Shown: positions 20,733 to 32,507 of the stretch, piece after piece
Position numbering within the stretch: position 1 is the first letter of the stretch
How the letters are laid out: the number at the start of each line of letters is the position of its first letter
From: Ascaphus truei
Taxonomy: Eukaryota; Chordata; Amphibia; Anura; Ascaphidae
NCBI GenBank assembly: GCA_036426205.1
Contig: CM071569.1
Location: forward strand, 3,118,559 to 3,182,558
DNA length: 64,000 nt
Direction of reading: 5' to 3'
The notes under the pieces: model-generated
What the model was told of the DNA's origin: nothing
What the model saw: only the letters and a program-made list of their open reading frames with translations
Database searches by the model: none
Made by a program: the position numbers and the translations under genes

Positions 20733-23700
20733 TCAAAGCCAGACGGCGGCATTGCTCATCCCTGGGATATCGGTCTGTGCCAGCCACAATGACCAGACTT
20801 TTTGGAAATTTGAGCCAGTGTCGTTGACTAGACTTGTCAACTTTTCCATCTGGCAAGCGAACCAAATTCTATTCCGAATTTTGTCTATCGATGGAATTGC
20901 ATTCTGATTCCACAATGCTGCGTTCTCGCACCTCATCGCCGTAGCAAAGTGTGCTATTAGTTTGTTTCCTGATCTAGATACCTCTTCTGTGGGCTTACCT
21001 AATAGGAAAACCCACGGATCTAGTTGAATTTTGTGCCCAAAAAAACCCTCTGTAGCCAATCTCTAATTTGTGTCCAGACGGGTATGATTCGTGGATAAGA
21101 CCACAGCATATGTACCAGATCTCCCTGTTCCCCACACTGTCTAGGACAGAGCGGGGAAGCGCCCGCGACAAATTTTGCCAGTCTAACTGGGGTGAGGTAC
21201 CACCTCAATAATACTTTATATGAGTTCTCCTTCAATGTCGTACAAATCGAAATGCTGGCCGCAGCCTTAAAAATCGCTGTCCAGTCTTCGTCTTCTAACG
21301 GTCCCGTCAGGTCTGTCTCCCATTGTGTCATGAAACTGGGTCTATGTGAGTCACCAATGTCTGTCCTAGCCACCTCTCTGTAAAGAGCAGAGATGAGTCC
21401 CCGTGTATCGGTTCCCCGATCACAGAGCTTTTCAAAATTGGTTAGTGGTGGTCTGTTTGGGTGTTTGGTATAAATTGCCCGAACCTGGAGGTATCTAAGG
21501 AATTCTGTGTTAGGTAAGTCTGTTTCTGACTGTAAAATATCAAATGTTTTGATTGTGTCTCGGCCCTCCAGGTCCTTAAGCCTTCTTAGTCCCCCTTTTT
21601 GCCAGAGTGTGAAGTTCCTATCAGTTAGCCCCGGAGCAAAGTCCGGATTTCCATATAGGGGGGCCATTAGTGAATTTTTTGAGGTCAATGAGTGCCTATT
21701 TTTAGCCATCTCCCAGACCGAGAGAGAGTTCAACACAGAGGGTAGCGTGTTCTTGAGATCTTTTAGTCTAGGTTTAGGATACCATATAAGATCATTGAGC
21801 TCTAGCGGGGCGCAAACCTCCTTCTCCAATGCTACCCATCGCCTTAGCTCCGGATCGTCATGCCACTGTGTAATTTGGCATAGTTGGGCCGCTTTATAGT
21901 AAGCCATCAAGCTCGGTACTGCCAGACCCCCAGTTTCCTTAGGCCTTTGCATAATTGACGTTTTTACCCGCGGTTTTTTATTTTTCCAAATGAATTTTAT
22001 AACTGCTTTCTGCAGTTCTGTAATGTCTGATCTTACTACGGGTATCGGAAGGGTCTGGAACAGGTATAGTATCCTAGGGAGGAGGTTCATTTTCACACAA
22101 AAGATCCTACCAATCCAGGATATCCCATATGCAGACCATTCTTTAAGTTCTTTTGTGAGGGCTTTTAGGAGTCTCGGGTAATTCTCCTGATAAAGATTGT
22201 GGCTATGTTTAGTTAGATAGATTCCTAGGTATTTTATAGCTCTGGTCTGCCATTTAAACTGAAAGTTGATCTCAATTAGTTTCTCTGTTTCCTTTGGAAT
22301 ATTTAGATTCAGCGCCTCCGATTTTGATTGATTGATCTTAAAGCCGGAGATTCTGCTAAATTTTTCCAGTAGAGCGAACAGATTGGGCAACGAGGTGAGC
22401 GGTTTTGTCAAAGATAATATAATGTCATCTGTGTATAGAGCGATTTTATGCTCTTGGGAAAGTATTTGCACTCCAGCAATGTCTGGGTTACGACGTATGT
22501 GTGCCGCTAACGGTTCCACGCATAGGGCGAACAACAGGGGCGATAATGGGCAGCCCTGTCTGGTACCGCTTTTAATTTTAAACAAATCCGATGGGAAGCC
22601 CAGGTGTATCACCTTGGCGGTCGGGGTTGTGTATAATGCTTTTATTGCCCTTATAGTTTTGTTTCCAAACCCGAATGCCTCAAGCGTGGACTCCATGTAT
22701 GGCCAATCGATCCTGTCAAAGGCCTTCTCCGCGTCTAAACTTAAAACTACTCCTCGGATCCCGTTGGCGTTGATGAAGTTAATAATATCTATTATTTTCT
22801 TGTATTGTCGGCCGCTTGTCTGTCTCTAATAAAGCCAACCGTGTCCGGGTGGATAAGATCGTGCTCAATCTATTGGCCTATAATTTGGAATATATTTTAA
22901 CATCCGAATTGATTAAGGATATTGGCCTATAACTTTGTCCTTTTTATAAATTATAGATATCGACGCCTGAAGCATCTGGTCCGAAAAGGGTTCCCCCGCC
23001 AGAACTCCGTTAAATAATTTGAGCATATGTGGTGCTAGCACCCCTATAAATTTCTTGTAATATAGGTTAGAAAACCCATCTGGGCCTGGGGCCTTAGAGG
23101 GTTTGAGATGTTTGATTACCGCTGTCAATTCCTCTAACGTGAAATCAGATTGAACTGCCTCGTTCTCCAGACTGCTCAGCTCTGGTAAGGCTGCTTCCTC
23201 TAAGAAGGACTGTAAAAGTTTGTTTGTTTTTGGATTGTGTGTCACTTTCTCCCCATTATATAGCTGTTCATAATAAAGCTTAAACTCTTCCACTATGCGT
23301 TTGGGGTTGGAGGTCATCTCCCCCGATTTGGTTTTTAAGGTTTGTATATTATAACTCGGTTGCCTATTACGGATCCTGTTAGCTAACATAGTGTCCGGCT
23401 TGTTGGCTTTCTCAAAAAATTTCCTCTTTGTCCAACTGATATCTCTCTCGGCCTCGGATGTGAGGAGAAGATTAAGCTCAATCCTTACATCTTTCAGCTC
23501 CTTAAGAATGTCCTCTCCGCCTGATCGGCTATGTAGTGCAGAGAGTTCATGTAACCTCTTATATAGTTGTGTCAATTTCGACTCCCTTTGTCTTTTACGC
23601 CTTGCTGCGAGACCAATCAGCGTCCCTCTCATTGTGGCTTTGTGAGCCTCCCACAGTGTAGTGTGGGATTCCACAGTGCCTGTGTTTGTGACAAAAAATT

Positions 23701-24504
23701 GTCTAATCTCGTCTTTGACTATCTGTGCCAATTCAGGTATTTTAATAAGGGACTCGTTTAGTTTCCAGTTTGATCCCGGGCTAACCTGTCTAATTTGTGT
23801 GCATCTTAGCTCAATAGACGCATGATCCGACCATGTAATGTCATGGATTAGAGTGTTGGAAATTTGTGGGACCATTCTGCTCGATACAAAGAAGTGGTCA
23901 AGTCTACTATAGCTGTCGTGTGGGTGCGAGTAGAATGTATATGTGCGCTCACATGGGTGTTGTTCTCGCCATATGTCCACCAGACATCCCCTTCGAAGCC
24001 CCTCTAGTAGCTCTTTGGTTCCTGCTTGTCTCCCCTTCTCCTGTCTCGGAGATCTATCAATTCGAGGGTCTAGAACCTTGTTAAAGTCTCCCGCTAATAT
24101 CACATTACCATTTGCCCAGTTTTGTAACTTGAGAAAGAACTCTGTAAAGAACTGGGGATTTTTTTTGCAGGGGGCGTATACACACGCCAAGGTTACTCTA
24201 CATTGCTGCAATGTGCCTACCAGGATAATATATCTACCTTCTGGGTCACGTTTTATTTTTTCCATCACGAATGGGACTCTATTGTGGATCAAGATAGCCA
24301 CCCCCTTTTGTTTTTCCTTGGCTGAAGCCAGGTAGAATCTCCTATAATGTTTGTCTATAAACCTCGGATTTTATTGAAACAATAGTGCGTCTCTTGTAGG
24401 AAAAGAACATCGGAATTTCTGCGCTTAAATTCTGTAAAAGCTATTCTACGTTTTTGGGGGGAGTTAAATCCCTTAACATTCTGGGAGATGAATGTTAATG
24501 CCAT
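20733..24504 (-). pseudogene. L1/Tx1-type ORF2, copy 2, multiple frameshifts
   Basis: The start is ATG at 24504 (reads MALTFISQNVKGFNSP). Endonuclease motifs are FLQETHY, LAGDFNKVLD, YSRLDHFFVSSRM and SDHASIE. The RT has KAPGPDGF, GTRQGCPLSPLLFAL and, in place of YADD, YTDD (22424-22435). The C-terminal knuckle has lost its last Cys (Tyr instead). Frameshifts lie near 24363, in the 22700-22940 stretch (several, around RT motifs 1-3) and near 21040; between them 24301-22913 and 22696-21020 are open. It stops at 20733. It is non-functional as it stands. Confidence 0.88.
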
Positions 24505-25635
24505 CTTTGTGTGTGCAGTGAGTCTTCGTGAGTGTACAGCATTCTCTGCCTACCCGTATTGTGATTTCTCGGAGGATGACGGTAGTGGAGTTGCAGGTCT
24601 TGTGTTGCCAAGTTGTCTCTTCTGAGGATACCTGAGGGGGGGGAGGAAAACACATAGGGGAGTGACAGGGAACATGAAACCTTGTTATACAAACAAGGGA
24701 AACCAATTTGGTCTTAGGAGACCTGTGGTTTGCTGCCCGGGAATACCGTTCAGACTCCGGATGTTCCCAGTTTCCCATGTAGGGTTGTGGGAAACCATCC
24801 AGGCCGCGGAAGCCCAGGTCTTTGATTAGGCTGTGGCTTAAGGCCACAGTCCAACCCCAGAGGCACATGCCAACAGGCAACAGAGAGGGCAGACATCCGC
24901 CCCTCCGCCGGCAGCAAAAACATTATTTTTATTAATCGGCATGTAAGCAATATTATAGAACTCAACTATAACTCATCTTGTGTAAAGAGAAACTTTGGTT
25001 AGTTCAAACCTTTAACCTTTAAAATTTTTAACTGGCTACCCTGCTTCTATTTTCTAAACTTATCCTTTCTCCCCAGTAGGGGAATGCGCGGACCCCCCTG
25101 GGGAGCTTCGGCCCTCGTAGCAGACCCTCCGGTTACTGCTTCCGTCTCCCAGGCTTGGGTTGTCAGAGTCCTGAGCCATAGGCGCTTGTGCTGACGTCAG
25201 TTTCTGGGCGACTCACTCTCACGAGAGCTTAGCCGTCGACGTCATCTAAGGGTCGTGCGCAGATCTGGCTGTGGATTGTAGAGGAAGCTGGCGTGTCCCG
25301 AGGACTGAGTCTTCTGGATCACCTTGTGTTCGCGCCAAAACGTCCTCCGCCATTCTGATCCGGCGCTTCTTCTCCGGATTCTCCCGCCCATCGTCTCGTG
25401 AGGCCATTTTGGTAAGTTGAAAAAAGAAGAAACTTTTGCAGTAACCTTTCTTTATTTAGCTTTTCCTCGTCCGCCAACGAAGCTAGTTCAACTGGACACG
25501 GATCATCCGGGGGGAGATGTAGTATAGCTCCTCTTACTTGGGACTATAGTTTGTGAGGGTAGACAGTTCATTTTAAACAAGGGAACAACAACAACTGGCG
25601 ATCCTGGTATAACTGTGGACCGTAGTTTTTGGTTT
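24505..25635 (-). other. inter-ORF region of LINE copy 2
   Basis: About 1.1 kb without a conserved frame. The part around 25100-25420 is GC-rich and includes AAAATGGCC and GAATGGCGG on the minus strand, similar in character to the spacer of copy 1. Confidence 0.5.
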
Positions 25636-26045
25636 TCACCCCGGTCTTGAGGGACCCGGTTTTGTGTGGTGTTGTCCGGTTGGCTGTCTCACTTTCTCCC
25701 ATTCGGTCCGCCGAGGTGTGCGACCAACCGGGGCTTCAGTTTGCGGTAAGGCATTGGGGAAGCCCAACTTGGTCAGGAACTCAGGACCATCTGCAATATG
25801 TTTAAGAGCGTGTGACCTGCCCTTTTGCAGCAAAATCAGGGCAAAGGGGAAAGCCCAACGATAGCGGACATTTTTTTCCCTTAGTAGTCTGGTGACCGGT
25901 TAGAGGGCCTGACGTCGTGCCAAAGTGATCGGAGAGATGTCTTGAAATATGGCCATCTCTATTCCCTCGAATTTTATCGTAGGGGTGGCCCTGGTGATTT
26001 TACATATTTCGGCTTTTGTTGTAAAGTGGTGTAGTCTCAGGATTA

Positions 26046-26259
26046 AATAATCTGAACAGCTGTCATAGGTTTGCTGGTGTATAACTGGATGTCTTGTGAT
26101 GCAAGCGAATCACTCTTTTGACAAAGGCCTTCCAGGCTGAAACGCGTCAAGAGGACTCGCTTGCACCTTGTGCAATAAAGCTTACTTTTTAACCCACATC
26201 AGCCTTCGTCTACTTTTGTGCTGTGCGACGCATCTTTCTCTCTTGGAGAAGTTCATTCA
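26046..26259 (+). mobile_element. short retroposed insertion inside LINE ORF1
   Basis: The segment is flanked by perfect 14-bp copies of TAGTCTCAGGATTA (26032-26045 and 26260-26273), in the middle of the ORF1 frame of LINE copy 2. That duplication length is typical of LINE-type endonuclease. The insert contains the recurring hairpin (GACAAAGGCC...GGCTGAAACGCGTC, near 26120-26147) and an AATAAA at about 26174. It has no poly(A) tail I can see. A SINE or a short processed transcript would fit; the family is not recognised. Confidence 0.75.
26119..26150 (+). repeat. short hairpin repeat, example 4
   Basis: GACAAAGGCC, a five-base loop, GGCTGAAACGCGTC, inside the nested insertion. The GGCC/GGCT stem pairs with one G:U-type pair. 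Confidence 0.45.
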
Positions 26260-26968
26260 TAGTCTCAGGATTACATCCCTGGGTGGGTTATTAGGAAGTG
26301 GCCGGGCCCTCAATGCCCGGTGGCACCTGTCCATTACCAATTCTGATTCAGTTTTTCCTGGCATTATGGACGTCATCCAACGGTTTATTAAGAGCTCGGG
26401 GTCCAAGATCTCCTCTGGTATCCCCCGTATCCTCAAGTTGTTCCGTCTATCTCTATTTTCGCTGTCCTCGTGACGTTCCTCTAGCTCTGCCACTTTTCTC
26501 TCCAGGATGGTAACTCTGGAGTCTGTTGCTGTCTGACACCGGGTGGATTCGTCCATTTTCTCCTCCAGGTCATTTGTGCGGGCCCCGATACTGAGTATGT
26601 CCTTTCTTAAGTTGTCCACTTCCCCGCGAAAGAAGGTTTTTAGATCGGATAGGAGTTTAGCTATTTCTTTTTTCAGGGCACCTGTCTGGTCCTCCGCTGT
26701 CAAGTCCAGCTCCGGAGCGGAGTCAGAATCAGATGCCGCCATGCTGTCTGTCTCCTGTACCTTTTTCGCTCCCACAAAGTATGTGCGAACATCTACCTTC
26801 TGTTTAGACTTTTTTCTTGTAGCCGCTATGTATTTTTATGCCTGATGTTTGTGTCTAACAAATCCTTCAGTTTTTATGTAATTTTGATGAGTTTTGCCGT
26901 GCGGTTTGTATATTTATTGCCGGCGGGTCTCGGAGCGATCAGATTAGGCTGCCATCTCTGCTCTCGCC

Positions 26969-26978
26969 GCGCATGCGC
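26969..26978. promoter_or_regulatory. NRF-1-like palindrome at LINE copy 2 5' end
   Basis: GCGCATGCGC at the same distance from the 5' end as in copy 1. The following 5' UTR is also alignable (GCCTAATCT, CCCGCC). Confidence 0.5.
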
Positions 26979-26982
26979 CTCC

Positions 26983-26999
26983 GCCGTGGGTTTAGTCTT
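26983..26999. repeat. target-site duplication, LINE copy 2 (5' side)
   Basis: GCCGTGGGTTTAGTCTT, identical to 20344-20360. Confidence 0.9.
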
Positions 27000-27379
27000 A
27001 ATGTCTTGCGGTCATAAATATTAATAGATATGCATGTGTGTTCTAAGCTTTAGCTAATAAATACTCCCATTTTTTTGAATATCTGACACTTGTCAACCAT
27101 TGTTGTACTGTACAGTAAATATGGGTCATAAATGTTTGTTAAAATTGTTAATAGAAACTTATATTTCCATGACAAATACCCAGAGCATGAGCCCTACTCA
27201 TGGCTATAATGCCTAACTGTACAGTACATCATCTGTTGCGGTGGTCATTGAGCATGGCAGTCCCCAAACCTTATCTTTCCAGTTTACAAGAAAGTCTAAC
27301 ACTGACGTCATGGTACTGTATCGAGCTACAGGATATGTTAGGATTGGGTCATCATGTGCAATGTAATTTATGTTGTTTG
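27000..27379. other. unannotated stretch
   Basis: I see no gene. It includes a TACTGTACAGTA 12-bp palindrome near 27107 and further TACAGTA copies (see findings). Confidence 0.5.
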
Positions 27380-28057
27380 TGTAGCCAGGACAGGTTATTG
27401 GCTAACAGTCTGCCTTCACTGGCAGTAAGCCCTGGTAAGAGCAGGCCTGCCCATAATTATCATGGGTTTTCCCCACTGAGTGACAAGGGGAGGTGGAACC
27501 AGGCCTGGATTCACCCAATCCTGGGTAAAACCTGGTGCCCTCCTCCTGGCTGTACTTATGGGGAGTGCCGTCCAAATGTAGTCAGTGCCTCTCCACCTCG
27601 GGGGAGAGTGAGTGTTTACCTTTCCTCTGCTTCTGCTAGAGGGGTAGGGAAGAGCTAGGACTGCTGTGGGGGCCCATGACCCATAGGTCCAGGGACTATC
27701 CTACAGCTGGATACAACACCAGAGACTGCATAGGGCAGAGGCCTGCTGTGACTGCATTGAGCTGAACAGAATAAACCGTTCCTGTTTCACATACCTCCTG
27801 CCTAGTGTGTGATCTTACTGGGGAAGGAGAGGGATTGTTTCTATCGTAGGAGATCGCCTCCATACATCTGGAGCCTGTGGCAGATGGAGGCGCTGCCCTG
27901 CTAGACAACCATGTGGGGTATGTACCCCAGAAACCTGTCCTGTGTCCCCACAAACATTGGTGGATGACTCAGCCCTCCTGCTTACCAACGGGTAGCATGC
28001 ACCACACACGCTGTGATGGCAGAATCTCCCAAAAGCGTTGGGGGAAACACTGTTAAA
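27380..28057 (+). repeat. solo LTR, copy 3, with TTTG duplication
   Basis: Starts TGTAGCCAGG and ends CACTGTTAAA, flanked by TTTG at 27376-27379 and 28058-28061. AATAAA is at 27770-27775. Shared blocks: CACTGGCAGTAAGCCCTGGTA, GGAGGCGCTGCC and the terminal GGGGGAAACACTGTTA, also seen in copies 4 and 5. It is a diverged subfamily relative to copies 1 and 2. No internal region. Confidence 0.82.
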
Positions 28058-28061
28058 TTTG

Positions 28062-28560
28062 CATAGCATACAAGTACCCTTAAAGACTCATGTACATGCT
28101 TCAAAAAATGTGAAAGTGTTATGATGTAATCATCATTTTGTATTTGATAGTTAGATTGAGGAGACGTGGCAGTATGTACAGTATCATGAGCACAGTGTGT
28201 GCACATAACTTTGATTCAGTGGGCATTTTGTGTTGAAAAATGGTAACCTCGCATAATTCATACTACACACCTGCCTCCGGGTCCAATGTCCTTGTTCCTC
28301 TCTAGGCCCAAAAATCCCATGGTGAAGAGGATGGTGCTGAGCCCTCTTCTCTATCTGGCTTAGCTGCAATGCTCTGGGGGACCTCGGTCTGTGTCACGTG
28401 CATGGTGGTGAGACTCTTCCATCCTTTACTTCACCTTCCACTTGATGTCAGAGAAACACTTCAGTTCAGCGGTTCTTAGTGGTGTGCCTTGTCTCTCCCA
28501 GGCTCAAAACTTTTGTCAGATCTGTGTTTTCTTTGAGTTTTTGAAGTGAAACTCCTTAGC
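28062..28560. other. unannotated stretch
   Basis: No gene or defined repeat seen. Confidence 0.45.
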
Positions 28561-29090
28561 GGCACCTACCAAAATTTCCCTTGCAGTAAATCGCCTTCAT
28601 GGTGACGGAAGTACAGTCACGGAAGTGACATCACTGCTGGCAGAAGAGACCGCCGGTGACGTCAGTGTTGGCAGCTCAGCGCAGGAGCCGTTATCCCCAT
28701 CACCCACGTGTCTGCGCAGAAGCCGCTGACTCAGCACGCCTGCGTATTAGCTACCGGCTCGGCATGCCTGCGCAGTAGGCGCAGTAGCCACCAGCTCGGC
28801 CCGCACATGCACAGAAGCAACACACACACAGACACACACAGACACACACAAGGAATTCACAGTTACTGTACTATAAATATAGAATTACAAATAGCTAAAA
28901 CAAGGGTGTGCACCATGCACGCGTGTTCTAAGTCAAACTTCTTTCCGTTTTGGCACTGAAATTGTGTTTTGATTTTTAATTAAAAACATCACCATCACAA
29001 ATACAATTTCTGTGACAAAACAGTGACAAGAGACAAAGACGTTTCACTTAAAATGTGTGTGCTCGTCACGCACACAGGTATTTTTTGTCC
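28561..29090. repeat. dispersed element with CA repeat and palindromic part
   Basis: A GC-rich part (28600-28800, several TGCGCAG motifs) leads to a CACACAGA tract (about 28820-28850), then AAGGAATTCAC and a segment with partial dyad symmetry (GAAATTGTGTTTTG near 28958 against CACAAATACAATTTC near 28996). The same AATTC-junction, CA/GT tract and palindromic part appear in the opposite orientation at 60345-60560. It is a non-autonomous repeat of unknown class. Confidence 0.55.
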
Positions 29091-30382
29091 ACACTGTGGA
29101 GAGAGGAGCACAAATCATCATATTATGTTACTATAATGTAGGTTTACATTCCAAAATGTGGGCCTAAGAAATATTCAATATGTATTGTACATACATTTGT
29201 GACATCATTGAGCAATGTCAGGACATGATACAATGATAAGCTTTAACTATTTGTTGATGATGTTGTAGAATACAATATGATTGTTAAAGTCTCTGGTTCT
29301 CCATAACATTTGTCACACTTTCCCATATTCAATAGGTGTCATATTATATGCACTTTGTAAGTCACATCAGTACCGTTTGTCAGCAGAATGATACAGTCAG
29401 AAGCTTCACAAACCAATATATGCATGTGAAAGGTAAATGCAAGTGTGTCCATTGATGCAAATTGTAAAATTTAGAATTTCTCATCTGAGGCATCATCTTA
29501 ACAGTGCACTTGTGTTGTGGTTATTACCTGATAGCCACCCCAACAGCCTGTCGTAATGTCAGTTGACATGTTCCACGAGGACCTCATTCTCCTCCTGGGT
29601 GAAGTGCAGGGGTGGACGCAACATGTAAAGACTGGAGCTCAGAGCTTCCTGAATTTGGCTGGTCATTGTTTAAGTACCATTCTGTTACCAATATGTAGGA
29701 CCATATCAACATAGTGGCCCTATACCACTAAGACAAAGTGGATAACAAAATGTCTTAGTGTATGTGCTGTAAGGTGAATGGGCCGTATGGAGTCTTACAG
29801 TTCTGTAAGGTATCTTATAGCCTAGCACCAGTTAATAAAATAGCCCATATTGATTTCCATTTTCGTTTCCTTTTGCCACTTCCCATAATTATTTATGTTC
29901 TTGTTGAAAGCTGCGCCAGTGGATACAAACAGCAAAGAAATAATTAATTAAGAACCACTTTAGAAATAATAAATAGCCGTGTTAGAAGGTTACACCAACA
30001 AATGGTGCATTTTAAAGCTGAGTAAAGGGACTCCTTCTATGATATATAAATTACACTAACCTAGAAAATAAAGATTTTCCTGCTTTAGAACATGTGCATG
30101 CTTACTGGGTTACAGTACTAATGTTATTTGCCCAATTAAATCTTGGGAAATCTTTTCCCTCTAGAATTTGTTATGCTGATTTAATGAACACTTGACATTA
30201 ATAAGACTTGCTGTGTGCATCCATTACTGGATTATTATTTGATAATCATATTTGCCAACTTTATCAGTTGTAAGAAATGGAAATGAGACGAGAGTCATAT
30301 CTTAAATTATGGCACAAGTTCCTTCTGTGACCTTAATTCCTCCTTTTACAAAAGCAAAATAAAGGACAAGATTCAAAGAATT
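29091..30382. other. unannotated AT-rich stretch
   Basis: No gene, RNA or repeat boundary that I can support. The longest frame is 61 codons. Confidence 0.5.
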
Positions 30383-30542
30383 CTTTATCACAGTGGTTCC
30401 CAAACTTTTTCGGTTCAAGGCTCCCCAAAGCAATCAGAATTTTTTCAAGGCTCCCCAAGGCGATCAGGATTTTTCCGCAGTGCCCAAAGTAAAAACAAAG
30501 GTGTATATACATACCTAACAGTTGCAGTGCGCAGTTGGTGTC

Positions 30543-31100
30543 TCTCTCAGACACTAACACACTCTCAATCTCTCTCTCTCTGACCTCACTCTCTCTCTCG
30601 GACCTCACTCTCTCTCTCTCTCAGACCTCACTCTCTCTCTCAGACCTCACTCTCTCTCTCAGACCTCACTCTCTCTCTCAGACCTCTCTCTCTCTCTCAG
30701 ACCTCACTCTCTCTCTCTCAGATCTCTCTCTCTCTCTCTCTCTCTCAGATCTCTCTCTCTCAGACCTCTCTCTCTCTCTCAGACCTCTCTCTCTCTCAGA
30801 CCTCTCTCTCTCTCTCAGACCTCTCTCTCTCTCTCAGACCTCTCTCTCAGACCTCTCTCTCTCTCTGACCTCTCTCTCTCAGACCTCTCTCTCTCTCACT
30901 CTCTGACCTATCTCTCTCACTCTCTCTGACCTCTCTCTCTCACTCTCTCTGACCTCACTCTCTCACTCCCTCTGACCTCACTCTCTCACTCTCTCTGACC
31001 TCACTGTCTCACTCTCTCTGACCTCATTCTCTCTGACCTCACTCTCTCTGACCTCACTCTCTCTGAAATCACTCTCTCTGACCTCACTCTCTCTCTGTCA
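30543..31100 (+). repeat. CT-rich array with AGACCT interruptions
   Basis: Long runs of CTCTCT punctuated by CAGACCT or CTGACCT every 20-30 bases. The long reading frame through it reads only SLSLRPLSLSD-type repeats and is an artefact. Confidence 0.9.
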
Positions 31101-31610
31101 GACACAGACAGATGGACACTCTCTCTCACAGACAGACGGACACTCTCTCTCACAGACAGACGGACACTCCTTCTCACAGACAGACGGACACTCTCTCACA
31201 GACGGACACTCTCTCACAGACAGACGGACACTTTCTCTCACAGACAGACAGACACTCTCTCTCACAGACAGACAGACACTCTCTCTCACAGACAGACAGA
31301 CACTCTCTCCACAGACGACAGACACTCTCCTCTCCAACAGACACTCCATCTCTCAGACAGACACTCTTCACTCTCTCACAGAACACTCTCACCTCTCAGA
31401 CAGACACTCTCCTCTCTCAGACAGACACTCTCACTCTCTCAGACAGACACTCTCACTCTCTCAGACAGACACTCTCACTCTCTCAGACAGACACTCTCTC
31501 TCTCTCACTCTCTCAGACACACTCTCTCAGACACTCTCTCTCTCACTCTCTCAGACACACTCTCTCAGACACACTCTCTCTCTCACACACTCTCTCTCTC
31601 ACTTTCTCAG
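31101..31610 (+). repeat. 24-bp CAGACAGACGGACACTCT array
   Basis: Tandem units of about 24 bp made of CAGACAGACGGACAC and CTCTCTCTCA, decaying rightwards. The start of duplication unit A falls in it. Confidence 0.85.
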
Positions 31611-31649
31611 GGAGGGAGAAAAGGCAGGAGATCCGTGCAGGCAGCTCCC

Positions 31650-32325
31650 TGCACACGACACCACACACAACCAATAAATACACACATAAATACCACACAA
31701 ACACCCACATACACACACGCACCACACATAAACTAATACACACCACCACAAATAAATACACACACAACTAAATAATACACACAAATACCCACAAAAACAA
31801 CACACACACAAGACAATACACACAACACACACACACACAAATAATACACACAACACACACAACAAATACACACACCACAATAACACACACAGCCATCACA
31901 CACACAAACCCACCCACACATAAATCACAACACACCCAATAACACACACCACCCCCTGCGCCCCGCACACACACACACCCACACCACACACACACACACA
32001 CACACAACCACACCCCCAACACACACGACACACACACCACACAAAACCCCACACCACACACACACACACACCACCCACCCAAACACACCCTGCAGCCCGT
32101 TTTTCAACACACACCACACACCCACCCTGCAGCCCGTTTTTCCACACACACACCCTTACCCTTTTCACACCCACCCCAGCCCGTTTGACACACACACACA
32201 CCACACACACAACACACACACCACACCACACACACACACACACACCACACAACACCACACACACACACACCACCCACACAAATAAATACACACACAACAC
32301 AAATAAATACACACACCCCACACCA
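31650..32325 (+). repeat. CA-rich degenerate microsatellite
   Basis: ACACAC with AAATA and ACCACA interruptions. Repeated CCCTGCAGCCCGTTTTTC-like inserts occur at about 32086, 32125 and 32170. Confidence 0.85.
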
Positions 32326-32397
32326 CACTTGGTGCTGCCTCTGTCTGGTGGCTCTGTAGTTTGCAATGCCGGGCAGGGCTGCAGCCCCATTGGATGG

Positions 32398-32417
32398 GAG
32401 CGGTCACGTGACCGCTC
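32398..32417. promoter_or_regulatory. 20-bp perfect palindrome with E-box core
   Basis: GAGCGGTCACGTGACCGCTC, centred on CACGTG, near the right end of the hAT-like element. The same palindrome is at 40085-40104 in the second copy. It could be a bHLH-type site or a transposase-related structure; function is inference. Confidence 0.4.
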
Positions 32418-32479
32418 CTCCGCTTCCCCTGAGCGGCAAATTTCAAACCTGCCTCTTCGGGGAAGTCTCTCCTCCTCTC

Positions 32480-32507
32480 CTCCGCATGCATCAGCAAGCA
32501 TGCGGAG
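32480..32507. repeat. perfect hairpin in hAT-like element
   Basis: CTCCGCATGC and GCATGCGGAG around an eight-base loop. It lies just inside the palindrome above, so the terminal 300 bp is highly structured. Confidence 0.6.

Larger units (their letters stand above)
25636..26829 (-). pseudogene. L1-type ORF1, copy 2, split by an insertion
   Basis: The frame upstream of the first surviving ATG (26742) is homologous to the copy 1 N-terminus back to an ATA at 26827-26829, where copy 1 has its ATG; the start codon seems lost. The coiled coil (EIAKLLSDLKTFFRGEV through ILERKVAELEERHED) and RRM start (NRDRRNNLRIRGIPEE) are clear. A 214-bp insertion (26046-26259) breaks the frame after RDVILRL. Beyond it the C-terminal domain resumes (ATPTIKFEGIEMAIFQDISP) with a further stop or shift, ending at 25636. 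Confidence 0.82.
20361..26982 (-). mobile_element. full-length L1/Tx1-type LINE, copy 2
   Basis: A 6.6-kb element in reverse orientation: poly(T) at 20359-20373 marks its 3' end, and its 5' end at 26982 reads GGAGGCGCATGCGCG on the minus strand, as in copy 1. A perfect 17-bp duplication flanks it. ORF1 and ORF2 are homologous to copy 1 but clearly diverged, so it represents another subfamily. It has decayed further: several frameshifts, altered catalytic neighbours and a nested insertion. Confidence 0.9.
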
